Assembly (NCBI RefSeq): GCF_015070375.1
Contig: NZ_JADCLL010000004.1
Location: 186,001-250,000 of the forward strand
From: Nocardioides kribbensis
GTDB lineage: Bacteria; Actinomycetota; Actinomycetes; Propionibacteriales; Nocardioidaceae
DNA length: 64,000 bases
Direction: 5' to 3'
Shown here in pieces: positions 25,813-34,395 of the stretch; within the stretch, counting starts at the first letter, position 1; every line of letters starts with the position of its first letter. The notes beneath the pieces are model-generated. The model was not told the origin of the DNA. It worked only from the letters and a program-made list of their open reading frames with translations, and made no database searches. The position numbers and the translations under genes are program-made.

Positions 25813-27198
25813 TCACTCCTCCTCGGAGTCGTCCTCCACGGGCTGCTCCAGCACCTCGCGCGACTCCTCGTCGATCTGCGTGGTGAGCTCGTCCAGCGGC
25901 AGCACGCCCGGCGCGCTGACCAGCTCGCCGATGGTCGGGTCGACCGCGGCCTGGAGCTCGCTGTAGGTGTCGAGCAGCGGCGGCAGCACCATGAAGCGGT
26001 TGGTGTAGGTGAAGACGCCCGCGCTGGCCGGCTGCTCGTCGGTCTGCAGGAAGTCCTCCGAGAGCGCGACCTCCTGGTTGGCCGGCACGAGGTGCCCGGC
26101 CCGGGTGACCACGGCGACCTCCGGCGAGGAGATCATGTGGACCAGGAAGTCGGCCGACTCCACCAGGCTCTCGGTGTCGGGGTCCAGGCACAGCCCGGTG
26201 AGGTCGCCGATGGTGGCGGTGGTGTCGAGGGTCGGCATCGGCAGCACGTCGAAGTCGAGTCCGTCGACCTCGCGCAGCTCGGGCACGAGGTCGCGGAAGC
26301 CGGCGATCATGCCGACCTTGCCGCGCTTGAACCACTCCAGCCCGGAGGCCTGGTCGAGCTGGTCCTGGCTGAGGGTCAGGCGCGGGTCGCGCAGCACCTC
26401 GAGGGTCGTCTCGAGCGCCTCGCGGGTGTCGTCGCTGGAGAAGTCCAGCGACGTGGGCTGGTCCTCGTCGTCGAAGACCTCTCCTCCCCCGGCGTAGACG
26501 AAGGGCGAGAGGCCGCGCAGGGTGGGGTCGATGTAGACGCCGCGGGTGCCGCGGCGCGGCTTGGCCGCGAACTCCGCGGCCGCGCGGAACTGGTCGAAGG
26601 TGAAGCGCGAGTGCGACTCCGGCGGCACCGAGATGCCGCGCTCGGCCATGGTGTCGAGGTCGACGAGGTCCTCGTTGTAGTAGATGACCATCGGGGAGAC
26701 GCCGTAGGGCATGCACTGCAGCTTGAGGTCGGCCGAGAACGCCTCCTGGGCGTCGCGGGAGTAGACGTCGCCGAAGGAGACGTCGCGCTCGTCGAGCAGC
26801 TCGTCGACGGGACGGGTCCAGCCCTGCTCGCGCAGCCAGGTCAGGTCGCGGCGCGAGGCGAGGTAGACGTCGGGCACGTCGGTGCCGCGGCGCAGCGCGG
26901 CGACGAAGGCCTCGCGGGTGGGCCAGGAGCGCAGCTCCACGCGGCTGGCGTCGGAGACCTGGTTGAACTGGCGCACGGCCTGCTGGTAGGCGCTGATCTC
27001 CTCCGGGGCGCCCCAGGCGCCGAAGGTCAGGTCGACCTGGGGCACCTGCGAGGTCTGCCCGGTCGGCTCCGGCTGCGGGGCGGGGGCGTCGCCTCCCTCG
27101 TCGGAGCAGGCGGCCAGCCCGAGGGAGGCGCCGAGCGCGAGCACTGCCAGGAGCGACGTACGCCGCCGGCCCGATCGTCCGAACCTGCTCACCGACAC
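25813..27198 (-). CDS. Extracellular solute-binding lipoprotein (ABC importer type), orphan
   Basis: A 461-residue family 1 solute-binding protein of the kind serving sugar ABC importers. Lipobox LAAC puts the anchoring Cys at 31. The mature part has the usual two-lobe pattern (VDLTFGAWGAPEE start, VYLASRRDLTWL, YGVSPMVIYYNEDLVD, FKRGKVGMIAGF). The tail is strongly acidic (PVEDDSEEE). No permease or ATPase genes are nearby, so it must work with a transporter encoded elsewhere or have another role. A GTG two codons further in is an alternative start. Confidence 0.87.
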   Translation of the reverse strand: MSVSRFGRSGRRRTSLLAVLALGASLGLAACSDEGGDAPAPQPEPTGQTSQVPQVDLTFGAWGAPEEISAYQQAVRQFNQVSDASRVELRSWPTREAFVAALRRGTDVPDVYLASRRDLTWLREQGWTRPVDELLDERDVSFGDVYSRDAQEAFSADLKLQCMPYGVSPMVIYYNEDLVDLDTMAERGISVPPESHSRFTFDQFRAAAEFAAKPRRGTRGVYIDPTLRGLSPFVYAGGGEVFDDEDQPTSLDFSSDDTREALETTLEVLRDPRLTLSQDQLDQASGLEWFKRGKVGMIAGFRDLVPELREVDGLDFDVLPMPTLDTTATIGDLTGLCLDPDTESLVESADFLVHMISSPEVAVVTRAGHLVPANQEVALSEDFLQTDEQPASAGVFTYTNRFMVLPPLLDTYSELQAAVDPTIGELVSAPGVLPLDELTTQIDEESREVLEQPVEDDSEEE

Positions 27199-27321
27199 CC
27201 CGTCCCGCGCTCCGACACTGCCTGAGACACCCGTGGGGCGCCGCGGGTCAGCCTACCGAGCGGGCCCTCAGGGGTGTGGTGCGGCCTCGGCCGGGCCGTG
27301 CCGGGCCGTCTCGGGGCCTGC

Positions 27322-27813
27322 TCAGCGCCAGCCGTGCAGCGCCCGCGCGGCCGCGACGACCTCGTCGAAGCGCGCGCGGTCGAGCGCCGCGCCCTCCCGG
27401 CGCACCGAGGCGGGGTCGAGGTCGAGCAGCCGGTCGAGCCGCACCTCGCTCGGGCGGCCCTCGCGGTCCCACCCGCCGGCGCCGACGTCGAGCCAGTGCC
27501 GGCCGTGGCGCGCCTCGTCGGCGGCGTCGCGGTCGTGGTCCTTGCTGGTGAGCATGAGCGCCACGAGCCGCCGCCCGCGCGCCGCGCGGGCCAGGACCAG
27601 CACCGGGCGGTCCTTGCCGCGCCCGTCGTCCTCCTCGTAGGGCACCCAGGCCCAGACGACCTCGCCGGGGTCGGGGCGGCCGTCGGCGCGGGGCGCGTAG
27701 TCGAGACGGGGCCCGGACCGGGGGCCCGACCGGGGCCCGGGCCGGAGAGCCGGGCGGGTGCTCCGGCGCAGGGCACGGACGACGCGGAGGGCGGTGCTCA
27801 GACGGGAGCTCAT
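27322..27813 (-). CDS. PemK/MazF-family protein (toxin-like)
   Basis: A 163-residue protein. After a basic, repetitive N-terminal region (RPGPRSGPRSGPR), the MazF fold starts at PGEVVWAWVPYEEDDGRGKDRP, the family's beta-strand and loop with the conserved GK.RP element, followed by VLVLARA and the TSKDHD segment. MazF proteins are endoribonucleases, but many actinobacterial members have no partner; no antitoxin-like ORF is adjacent. The leaderless-type -10 TAGCGT lies 7 nt before the ATG. Activity is unproven. Confidence 0.75.
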   Translation of the reverse strand: MSSRLSTALRVVRALRRSTRPALRPGPRSGPRSGPRLDYAPRADGRPDPGEVVWAWVPYEEDDGRGKDRPVLVLARAARGRRLVALMLTSKDHDRDAADEARHGRHWLDVGAGGWDREGRPSEVRLDRLLDLDPASVRREGAALDRARFDEVVAAARALHGWR

Positions 27814-27962
27814 GGTCGCCACGCTAGTCGGAGCACGCCGGACCGGGAGCGCCTCACGGCGCGTGGCCGCTCGTAGCGGCTTATTGTGGGACCCGGGGCT
27901 GCCGCGGCCCGGCGTGCTCCTGAGTGAGAGTTTAACGACCCGGGGCCCGTCGTCCAACCGCA

Positions 27963-27980
27963 CCGCTCCCGCGGGAGCGG
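27963..27980 (-). terminator. 18-bp perfect palindrome after the 198-aa hypothetical
   Basis: CCGCTCCCG (27963-27971) and CGGGAGCGG (27972-27980) abut without a loop, two bases past the stop of the minus-strand gene ending at 27983. The position fits a terminator, though no T-run follows. Confidence 0.4.
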
Positions 27981-27982
27981 GC

Positions 27983-28579
27983 TCAGGCCAGGCGCGAGGC
28001 CAGCTCGGCGTGGCCCGCGGCCTCGAGCTGCTCGGAGAGCCCGAGCATGCGCTGCACCTCGGCGTCGGTGCGCTCGGGCAGTCCGGCGCGACCGGTGGCG
28101 ACGACCCGGGAGAAGGCCGCGGCGCGGAAGAGCACGTCGGCGAAGTCGCCGGCGACGATGCCGCGCAGCACCTGGTCGACCATCGCCTGGAGGCCCTCGG
28201 GCGTCGGCGGGTCAGCGACGCCGGCGACGACCCGCGCCACCTGGGCGCGGGCGCGCCCGGCCTCGAACTCGCGCGCCACGGCGGTCGGGTCGGCGTGCAC
28301 CCACTGCCGCAGCACGAAGAGCCGCCACAGGCAGCCGGCCAGCGAGTCGGCCGGCGAGCCGGCCCACACCTCGGCGATGGTCTCGATGCCCTCGGTCTCG
28401 GCGAGGTGCAGCAGCCGCTCGGCCACGGCGTCGTCACGCGAGTCGGCCGCGCCGCGCACCAGCAGGTGGGCGGCGCGGTCGGCGGCCTCGCTGACCATGG
28501 CGGGGTCGTCGCCGCCGACGAACTCGTCGAAGAAGGCCCCGGCCTTGCGCATGGGCCGGTGGTGGGGGCGCTGGGTCAC
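27983..28579 (-). CDS. Conserved hypothetical protein, mostly helical
   Basis: A 198-residue protein without signal peptide or recognised domain. Long amphipathic segments rich in Ala, Glu and Arg (AERLLHLAETEGIETIAEVW, LAGCLWRLFVLRQWVHA) suggest an all-helical fold. I chose the GTG at 28579 because TAGTGT lies 7 nt upstream, the same arrangement as other genes here; an ATG at 28552 is the alternative. It lies between hrpA and the mazF-like gene on the same strand. Confidence 0.65.
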   Translation of the reverse strand: MTQRPHHRPMRKAGAFFDEFVGGDDPAMVSEAADRAAHLLVRGAADSRDDAVAERLLHLAETEGIETIAEVWAGSPADSLAGCLWRLFVLRQWVHADPTAVAREFEAGRARAQVARVVAGVADPPTPEGLQAMVDQVLRGIVAGDFADVLFRAAAFSRVVATGRAGLPERTDAEVQRMLGLSEQLEAAGHAELASRLA

Positions 28580-28619
28580 CCGCTCGACACTACGCCCGGG
28601 CCGTGCGGCCACGGACCCG

Positions 28620-31600
28620 TCAGCCCAGGGCCTTGCGGATCCGCTGGTCGCTGACCGGCACGGCGGTGCCGAGCTGCTGGGCCCACAGCGAGACCCGCCA
28701 CTCCTCCAGCAGCCACCGCACCTGGCGCAGCGCCTCCCCCGGCGGGCGGCCCGGCGCCAGCGCCTCGGTGCGGTGCGCCCACGCGGCCTGCAGGTCGGCC
28801 ACCTGGTCCATCAGCAGCCGGTCGCGGTGCGCGGCGGCGCCGCCCTGGTCGAGACGGGCCCGGCGCTGGTCGAGCGCGGCGAGGTAGGTCGGGTAGCGGC
28901 GCAGCCAGGTCGTGCCCGCCTCGGCGACGAACCCGCGGTGCACCAGCCGCGCCAGCTGGGCGCGCATGTCGGTGAGGGCCGGGAGCATGGCCATGTCGGC
29001 GCGGCCGGACAGCGACTTCTCGGTGCGCCGCCACGCGTCGAGCACGCGCACCACGTCCCCGAGCACGGCGCGCAGGTGGGCCTCCTGGTCGCGGCCGGCG
29101 GCCTCGCGCAGGGCGGCGTACGCCTCGGGGGTGCGGGCGGGCGGGCGGGCGTCGACGACGGCCTGCACCACGGCGGCACGGCAGTCTTCGAGCAGCTCGG
29201 CCACCGAGGCGTACGGCGAGCCGGCCAGCCCGAGCTTCTCGGCGTTGGTGAGGGAGTCGAGCACCCGCTTGACCGGCGAGGGCAGCTCGAGCAGCAGCAG
29301 CCGCGCGACGCCCAGGCGGTGGCGGGCGTCGCGCTCGTCCTCGGAGCCCGCGACCGCGAGCCCGACGCTGGCGCCCTCGTCGACCAGCCCCGGGAAGCCG
29401 CGGACCTCGTGGCCGGCGCGGGTCTGCACGAAGGAGGGCTCGATGGTGCCGAAGGTCCAACCGGTCTCGCCGCTGCGGGCGACCCCGGAGTCGGCGGCGA
29501 CCTCGGCCATCGCCTGGGCGAAGCGCGGTCGCAACGGCTCCTTGAGCGCCTCGAGGTCCTTGCCGCGGGCCTGCTCTGCCCCGGTGTCGTCGACGACGCG
29601 GTAGGTCGGTCGCAGGTGCTCGGGCACCTTGGTCCAGTCCCACGCCTCGCGGGGCACGACGACGCCGGTGGTCGAGCGGCACCAGCGCTCGAGGGCGTCG
29701 AGCAGCGGCTCCTCGCCCGCCGGCACCTCGCGCAGGAAGTCGCGGGCCCGGTCGGGGGCGGGCACGAAGCTGACGCGCAGGTTCTTCGGCAGGCTGCGGA
29801 TCAGGCTGGTGACCAGCTCTTCGCGCAGCCCCGGCACGACCCAGGAGAAGTCGTCGGCACCGACGCGGTTGAGGGTGGTGACGGGCACGTCGATGGTGAG
29901 GCCGTCGTCGGCGGCGCCCGGCTCGAAGTGGTAGGCGATGGGGAACGTCAGGCCCTCGTCGGCGGCCCACTGCTCGGGGTAGTCGGCCTCGCTGACCTCG
30001 GCGGCCGCGTCGTGGGTCAGCATCGCCGGGTCGAAGGTCAGCAGGTCGGGGCGCCGGCGGCGCTCCTGCTTCCACCACTGCTCGAAGTGCGAGCCGCTGA
30101 CGACGTCGGGGCCGATCCGGGCGTCGTAGAAGTCGAAGAGGGTGTGCTCGTCGACCACGATGTCGCGGCGCCGGGCGCGGTGCTCGAGCTCGGCGGCCTC
30201 CTCGAGCAGGCGGAGGTTCTCGGCGTAGAAGCGGTGGCGGCCCGAGGTGAGCTGCGCCCACTCGCCGTAGACCAGCGCGTGGCGGATGAAGAGCTCGCGC
30301 GAGAGCTCCTTGTCGACCTTGCCGTAGGCCACGAGCCGGTCGGCGACCAGCGGCACGCCGTAGAGCGTCGCCCGCTCGTAGGCCACGACCGAGGCGCGCT
30401 TCTTCGACCAGTGCGGCTCCGACCAGGTGCGCTTGACCAGGTCGCCGCCGAGGCGCTCGGCCCAGGCCGGGTCGAAGCCCGCGGCCTGGCGGGCCCAGAG
30501 GCGGCCGGTCTCGACCAGCTCGGCGGCCATGACGTACTGCGGGGGCTTCCGGGCCAGGCCGCTGCCGGGGAAGATCGCGAACCGGGCGCCGCGCGCGCCG
30601 AGGTACTCCCGCATCGGGCGGCGACCGGTGCGCGCCTTGGCGCCCGGGGCCTCCTTCTCGCGCTCCTCCAGCAGACCGATCTGCGACAGCAGACCCGACA
30701 GCAGGGCCTGGTGGATGCCGTCGGCGTCGGGCTGGTCGGCGGGTCGGCCGACCTCGATGCCCATCTCCTTGCAGACCTGGCGCAGCTGCGACTCGAAGTC
30801 CTGCCACTCGCGCACCCGCAGGTAGTTGAGGAACTCCCGCTTGCACATGCGGCGGAAGGCACTGCCGGAGAGCTCGCGCTGCTGCTCGCGCAGGTGCGAC
30901 CACAGGTTGAGCCAGGTCAGGAAGTCGGAGCCCTCGGCCTTGAAGCGGGCGTGGAGCTGGTCGGCCTGGGCCTGCTGCTCCGCGGGGCGCTCGCGGGGGT
31001 CCTGCAGCGACAGCGCGGCCGCGACCACGAGCACCTCCCGCACGCAGCCGAGCCGCTCGGCCTCGAGGATCATGCGGCCCAGGCGGGGGTCGATCGGCAG
31101 CCGGGCGAGGCGCTGCCCGAGCCGGGTCAGCCGGCGGGCCTCCGGGGCGCCGGTCGAGGGCAGCGCGCCGAGCTCCTCGAGCAGCTGCACCCCCGACTGC
31201 ACGTTGCGCCGGTCGGGGGGCTCGACGAAGGGGAAGCGTCCCACGTCGCCGAGGCCGAGGCTGGTCATCTGCAGGATGACGCTGGCCAGGTTGGTGCGCA
31301 GGATCTCGGGGTCGGTGAACTCCGGGCGCGCCTCGAAGTCCTCCTCGGAGTAGAGCCGGATCGCGACGCCGGCCGCGACGCGACCGCAGCGCCCGGAGCG
31401 CTGGTTGGCCGAGGCCTGGCTGATCGCCTCCACCGGCAGCCGCTGGACCTTGGTGCGCAGCGAGTAGCGGCTGATGCGCGCGACGCCGGTGTCGACGACG
31501 TAGCGGATGCCGGGCACGGTCAGCGAGGTCTCCGCGACGTTGGTCGCCAGCACGATGCGGCGCCCGGTGTGGGAGCTGAAGACGCGGTGCTGCTCGGCGG

Positions 31601-32531
31601 CCGAGAGCCGGGAGTAGAGGGGCACGACCTCCGTGCCGCCGCCGCGGGTGCCCTGGGTGGCCTCGGTCAGCGCCTCGGCGGTGTCGCGGATCTCCCGCTC
31701 GCCGGGCAGGAAGACCAGGATGTCGCCGGGCCCCTCGGCGAAGAGCTCGCGGCAGGCCTCCACGATCGCCTCGGTCTGGTCGCGCACGACGACCTCGCCG
31801 TCCTCGTCCTGGTCGTCGCCCGCCTCCTCCGGCAGCACCATGAGCGGGCGGTAGCGGACCTCGACGGGATAGGTGCGCCCCGACACCTCGATGATGGGGG
31901 CCGGCTTCCCGTCGCGGTCGGCGAAGTGGGCGGCGAAGCGCTCCGGGTCGATGGTGGCCGAGGTGATGACGAGCTTGAGGTCGGGTCGCTGCGGCAGGAG
32001 GCGGCGCAGGTAGCCCAGCAGGAAGTCGATGTTGAGCGAGCGCTCGTGGGCCTCGTCGATGATGATCGTGTCGTAGCGACGCAGCATGCGGTCGCGCTGC
32101 AGCTCGGCGAGCAGGATGCCGTCGGTCATCAGCTTGACCCGGGTCGAGCGGGTCGTGCGGTCGGTGAAGCGCACCTGGTAGCCGACCACCGACTCCTCCC
32201 CCAGCGGCTGGCCGAGCTCGTCGGCGATCCGCTCCGCCACCGACCGGGCCGCGATCCGGCGCGGCTGGGTGTGGCCGATCAGCCCGCCCGAGCTGCGCTC
32301 CTTGCCGTCGCGGCCCTTCCTCGTCGTACGCCGGCCGCGGCCGAGCTCGAGGCAGATCTTGGGCAGCTGCGTGGTCTTGCCGGAGCCGGTCTCCCCGGCC
32401 ACGATCACGACCTGGTGGTCGCGGATGGCCCGCGCGATGTCGTCGCGGCGCTGGGTGACGGGGAGCTCGGCGGGGTAGGTGATCGAGAGCTCGGGCGGCG
32501 CCTGCTCTCCGGCCGGGCGCGGGGAGGACAT
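28620..32531 (-). CDS. hrpA: ATP-dependent RNA helicase HrpA
   Basis: A DEAH-box helicase of 1303 residues, the full HrpA length. Walker A GETGSGKT at 46-53, DEAH at 159-162, SAT at 191-193 and the QRSGRCGR motif VI near 370-380 are intact; helicase-associated and DUF3418 regions fill the C-terminal half. HrpA unwinds RNA and can rescue stalled ribosomes in E. coli. The ATG at 32531 is preferred: CAGAAT lies 10 nt upstream and overlaps the other candidate ATG at 32543, so that one would fall in the promoter. The long open frames on the other strand are composition artefacts. Confidence 0.93.
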   Translation of the reverse strand: MSSPRPAGEQAPPELSITYPAELPVTQRRDDIARAIRDHQVVIVAGETGSGKTTQLPKICLELGRGRRTTRKGRDGKERSSGGLIGHTQPRRIAARSVAERIADELGQPLGEESVVGYQVRFTDRTTRSTRVKLMTDGILLAELQRDRMLRRYDTIIIDEAHERSLNIDFLLGYLRRLLPQRPDLKLVITSATIDPERFAAHFADRDGKPAPIIEVSGRTYPVEVRYRPLMVLPEEAGDDQDEDGEVVVRDQTEAIVEACRELFAEGPGDILVFLPGEREIRDTAEALTEATQGTRGGGTEVVPLYSRLSAAEQHRVFSSHTGRRIVLATNVAETSLTVPGIRYVVDTGVARISRYSLRTKVQRLPVEAISQASANQRSGRCGRVAAGVAIRLYSEEDFEARPEFTDPEILRTNLASVILQMTSLGLGDVGRFPFVEPPDRRNVQSGVQLLEELGALPSTGAPEARRLTRLGQRLARLPIDPRLGRMILEAERLGCVREVLVVAAALSLQDPRERPAEQQAQADQLHARFKAEGSDFLTWLNLWSHLREQQRELSGSAFRRMCKREFLNYLRVREWQDFESQLRQVCKEMGIEVGRPADQPDADGIHQALLSGLLSQIGLLEEREKEAPGAKARTGRRPMREYLGARGARFAIFPGSGLARKPPQYVMAAELVETGRLWARQAAGFDPAWAERLGGDLVKRTWSEPHWSKKRASVVAYERATLYGVPLVADRLVAYGKVDKELSRELFIRHALVYGEWAQLTSGRHRFYAENLRLLEEAAELEHRARRRDIVVDEHTLFDFYDARIGPDVVSGSHFEQWWKQERRRRPDLLTFDPAMLTHDAAAEVSEADYPEQWAADEGLTFPIAYHFEPGAADDGLTIDVPVTTLNRVGADDFSWVVPGLREELVTSLIRSLPKNLRVSFVPAPDRARDFLREVPAGEEPLLDALERWCRSTTGVVVPREAWDWTKVPEHLRPTYRVVDDTGAEQARGKDLEALKEPLRPRFAQAMAEVAADSGVARSGETGWTFGTIEPSFVQTRAGHEVRGFPGLVDEGASVGLAVAGSEDERDARHRLGVARLLLLELPSPVKRVLDSLTNAEKLGLAGSPYASVAELLEDCRAAVVQAVVDARPPARTPEAYAALREAAGRDQEAHLRAVLGDVVRVLDAWRRTEKSLSGRADMAMLPALTDMRAQLARLVHRGFVAEAGTTWLRRYPTYLAALDQRRARLDQGGAAAHRDRLLMDQVADLQAAWAHRTEALAPGRPPGEALRQVRWLLEEWRVSLWAQQLGTAVPVSDQRIRKALG

Positions 32532-32689
32532 GATGCTCCCCATTCTGCCTGCGGCCGGGTGACGGGGGCCAACGGGTTGACGCCCTGGCCCGTCCGCCCG
32601 GCCCGGCGACGCGGGGGACGGGTCGGCCCGAGGGGTGCCGCCCGCTGTCGGGCTGCCGGCGTGACCGGCTCGGCCGGGGCGGACCAGGG

Positions 32690-32890
32690 TGGTCCAGCCT
32701 TGGGGGGTCGGTCCGGCCTTGGGGGTGGTCCAGGTGCCGTCGGGGGTGCGGTGGTGGGTCCAGGGGGGGCTGCCCGCGGAGCCGGTGGTCGTGAGGCGGT
32801 GGCGGTGCGCGGCGCAGGGGCGCGTGGTCGGAGCCCCGGTGGTGATGGGCTGCGGTCCAGCTGCGGGCGTGACCCGTCTCGACGCTGGCT
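32690..32890 (-). pseudogene. Possible remnant of a DUF222/HNH endonuclease (13E12-type) gene
   Basis: On the minus strand one frame reads WTAAHHHRGSDH and the neighbouring frame continues CAAHRHRLTTTG and then HHRTPDGTWTTPK. Intact HNH genes of this family have the same order: AHH, a short acidic stretch, LC..HH..LH, then a DG.W tail. A frame change lies between the pieces and there is no complete ORF, so it looks like a decayed 3' end. The similarity is recalled and short, so confidence is low. Confidence 0.3.
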
Positions 32891-33047
32891 TCGCGCCTTC
32901 GACCGACGTGTCGCTGGTGGCTACCGGCCCGGCCCGTCGGAGTCGCTGGCCGGATCAGGAGCTCGACCGATCGGCGTACCCACGGGGATCGACCCGCCGA
33001 CCGGTCCGGTGCCCGGCCCGTGGGTCGGCCCGGTGGTCGGCGTCGCC

Positions 33048-33619
33048 AAGTGGCGGGAGACGACATCTCCGGCGGCCCTCGACCAGTCGTACGCCGCCAC
33101 TTCTCGCGCGCGCCGGCCGGGGACACGACGCAGCCCCGCGAGGAGGGACCGGCACTGGCAGCGCTCGCAGCGACCGCGGCGTCGCCAAGTGGCGGGAGAC
33201 GACACCTCCGGCGGCCCGCGACCGGTCGTCTGCCGCCACTTCTCGAGCGGGCCGGCCGGAGACGCGAGGCAGCCCCGCGAGGCGGCGCCGGTCCTGGCAG
33301 CGCTCGCGGCGACCGCGGCGACCGCGGCGTCGGAAAGTGGCGGGAGACGACACCTCCGGCGGCCCACGACCGGTCGTCTGCCGCCACTTCTCGGGCGGGC
33401 CGGCCGGAGACGCGAGGCAGCCCCGCGAGGCGGCGCCGGTCCTGGCAGCGCTCGCGCCGACCGCGGCGACCGCGGCGTCGGAAAGTGGCGGGAGACGACA
33501 CCTCCGGCGGCCCACGACCGGTCGTCTGCCGCCACTTCTCGGGCGGGCCGGCCGGAGAGGCGAGGCAGCTCCGCGAGGCGGGGCCGGCGCTGGCAGCGCT
33601 CGCAGCGACCGACCGACCG
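33048..33619. repeat. Four-copy array of about 148-bp units, each with a 55-bp hairpin
   Basis: Near-identical 55-bp elements start at 33048, 33187, 33335 and 33483 (periods 139, 148, 148). Each has 17-bp arms (AAGTGGCGGGAGACGAC and its complement with one mismatch; copy 1 has a few more) around a 21-nt loop. The 84-93 bp between them are also repeated; copies differ by one 9-bp unit of GCGACCGCG type. All frames stay open because the sequence has few stop codons, but no frame has gene character. Nothing identifies it as a known transposon, attC or CRISPR. Confidence 0.9.
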
Positions 33620-33774
33620 TCCGTGGCCGGGTGCCCGAGACCTCTGACGACGAACTCGAACACCGAACTCGAACACCGACGGGTCACGACGAGACGATCC
33701 ACAGGGACGACGCTCGCCGGCGGTGCCTCCTCGACCACCGAGGCCCGGATCGGCCCACCGGACTCACGGTCGGG

Positions 33775-33792
33775 GCACAGGGTGGGCACAGC
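33775..33792 (+). promoter_or_regulatory. PhoP-box-like direct repeat, site 1
   Basis: GCACAGG (33775-33781), 4 bp, GCACAGC (33786-33792): 7-bp repeats 11 bp apart, the layout of the mycobacterial PhoP box (TCACAGC-N4-TCACAGC). It ends 22 bp before the ATG of the small membrane protein. The candidate -10, GACGCT, starts 27 bp from the site's first base. Confidence 0.5.
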
Positions 33793-33813
33793 GGGGGCGT
33801 CGACGCTGGCGGC

Positions 33814-34239
33814 ATGAGTGACCAGACGCCCGACCACCCCGCCGTCTCCCGTCCGAACGCCGAGGGCGCCCCGCCCGTCCGAGGGGGGTGGCGGCGACGC
33901 GCGCTCGCCCTGCGGGGCGTCGTGGCCGTCGCGCTGGCCAGCCTGCTCATCGGCGGGACCGGGGGCGCGGTGCTCGGCGTCGCGGCGGGCGGGTCCGACG
34001 ACGGCCGGTCGGGCGGGCCGGGCGGTCCGGGCGGCTTCAGGGGACGACCGCCGGTGCAGCAGGGGACCTTCCCGGGACAGCCGTCGGACGACGGCCCCGC
34101 CGACGCGCCGGGCTCCCCCGGCGACCCCACCTCTCCTCCCGACGCCTCGACCGACCCCGTCCCCACCACCCCCACCACCACCACCGGCGCCCCCACCACC
34201 GGCGCCACCACCACCGGCGCCACCACCACCGGCGATTGA
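33814..34239 (+). CDS. Small single-pass membrane protein with Thr/Gly-rich tail
   Basis: A 141-residue protein I cannot place in a family. A hydrophobic segment at about 31-55 (ALALRGVVAVALASLLIGGTGGAVLGVAA) follows a basic WRRR, so the N-terminus is cytoplasmic and the tail outside. The outer part is disordered: GGPGGPGGF, Pro/Asp-rich, then a Thr-rich end with repeats of TTTGA. It lies just upstream of the two-component genes with the same PhoP-box-like site and spacing, so it may be an envelope sensor accessory or regulon member; this is inference. Confidence 0.7.
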   Translation: MSDQTPDHPAVSRPNAEGAPPVRGGWRRRALALRGVVAVALASLLIGGTGGAVLGVAAGGSDDGRSGGPGGPGGFRGRPPVQQGTFPGQPSDDGPADAPGSPGDPTSPPDASTDPVPTTPTTTTGAPTTGATTTGATTTGD

Positions 34240-34356
34240 CCCACGGCCGACGGAGGGCCGGCCCCGGTCTCGTCGCGCATCCCCCCGCACCACGTCGCGC
34301 CCCGTCGTCACCGCCGCCCGCACCGTCACGGCACGCACGTCCGACACCCAGGACGC

Positions 34357-34374
34357 CCACAGCGGACTCACAGG
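34357..34374 (+). promoter_or_regulatory. PhoP-box-like direct repeat, site 2
   Basis: CCACAGC (34357-34363), GGAC, TCACAGG (34368-34374). The 11-bp period and the 22-bp distance to the start codon equal those of site 1. The -10-like CAGAGT begins 27 bp after the site's first base, so the repeats cover the -35 region, as in class II activation or autorepression of the response regulator. Confidence 0.55.
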
Positions 34375-34395
34375 CACCTGGGCCAGAGTGGAGCC

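Larger units (their letters stand above)
32544..33813. other. 1.27-kb region without a convincing intact gene
   Basis: Between hrpA and the small membrane protein gene lie, in order: a GC-rich stretch with the possible HNH remnant, a short low-complexity stretch, the hairpin array, a perfect 13-bp tandem duplication (CGAACTCGAACAC at 33651-33663 and 33664-33676), and the PhoP-box-like repeat at 33775. I see no supported coding region here. The hrpA promoter probably lies at the very left. Confidence 0.7.

Noticed and set aside
27322..27813. Complete toxin-antitoxin module with the MazF-like gene
   Set aside because: No small antitoxin-like ORF with a sensible start lies on either side; only the toxin-like gene is supported.
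33048..33619. CRISPR array
   Set aside because: The sequences between the 55-bp elements are also repeats of one another, the period is far too long, and no cas gene is near.
33048..33619. Integron attC sites
   Set aside because: No GTTRRRY or RYYYAAC core boxes at the ends, no integrase, and no cassette genes.
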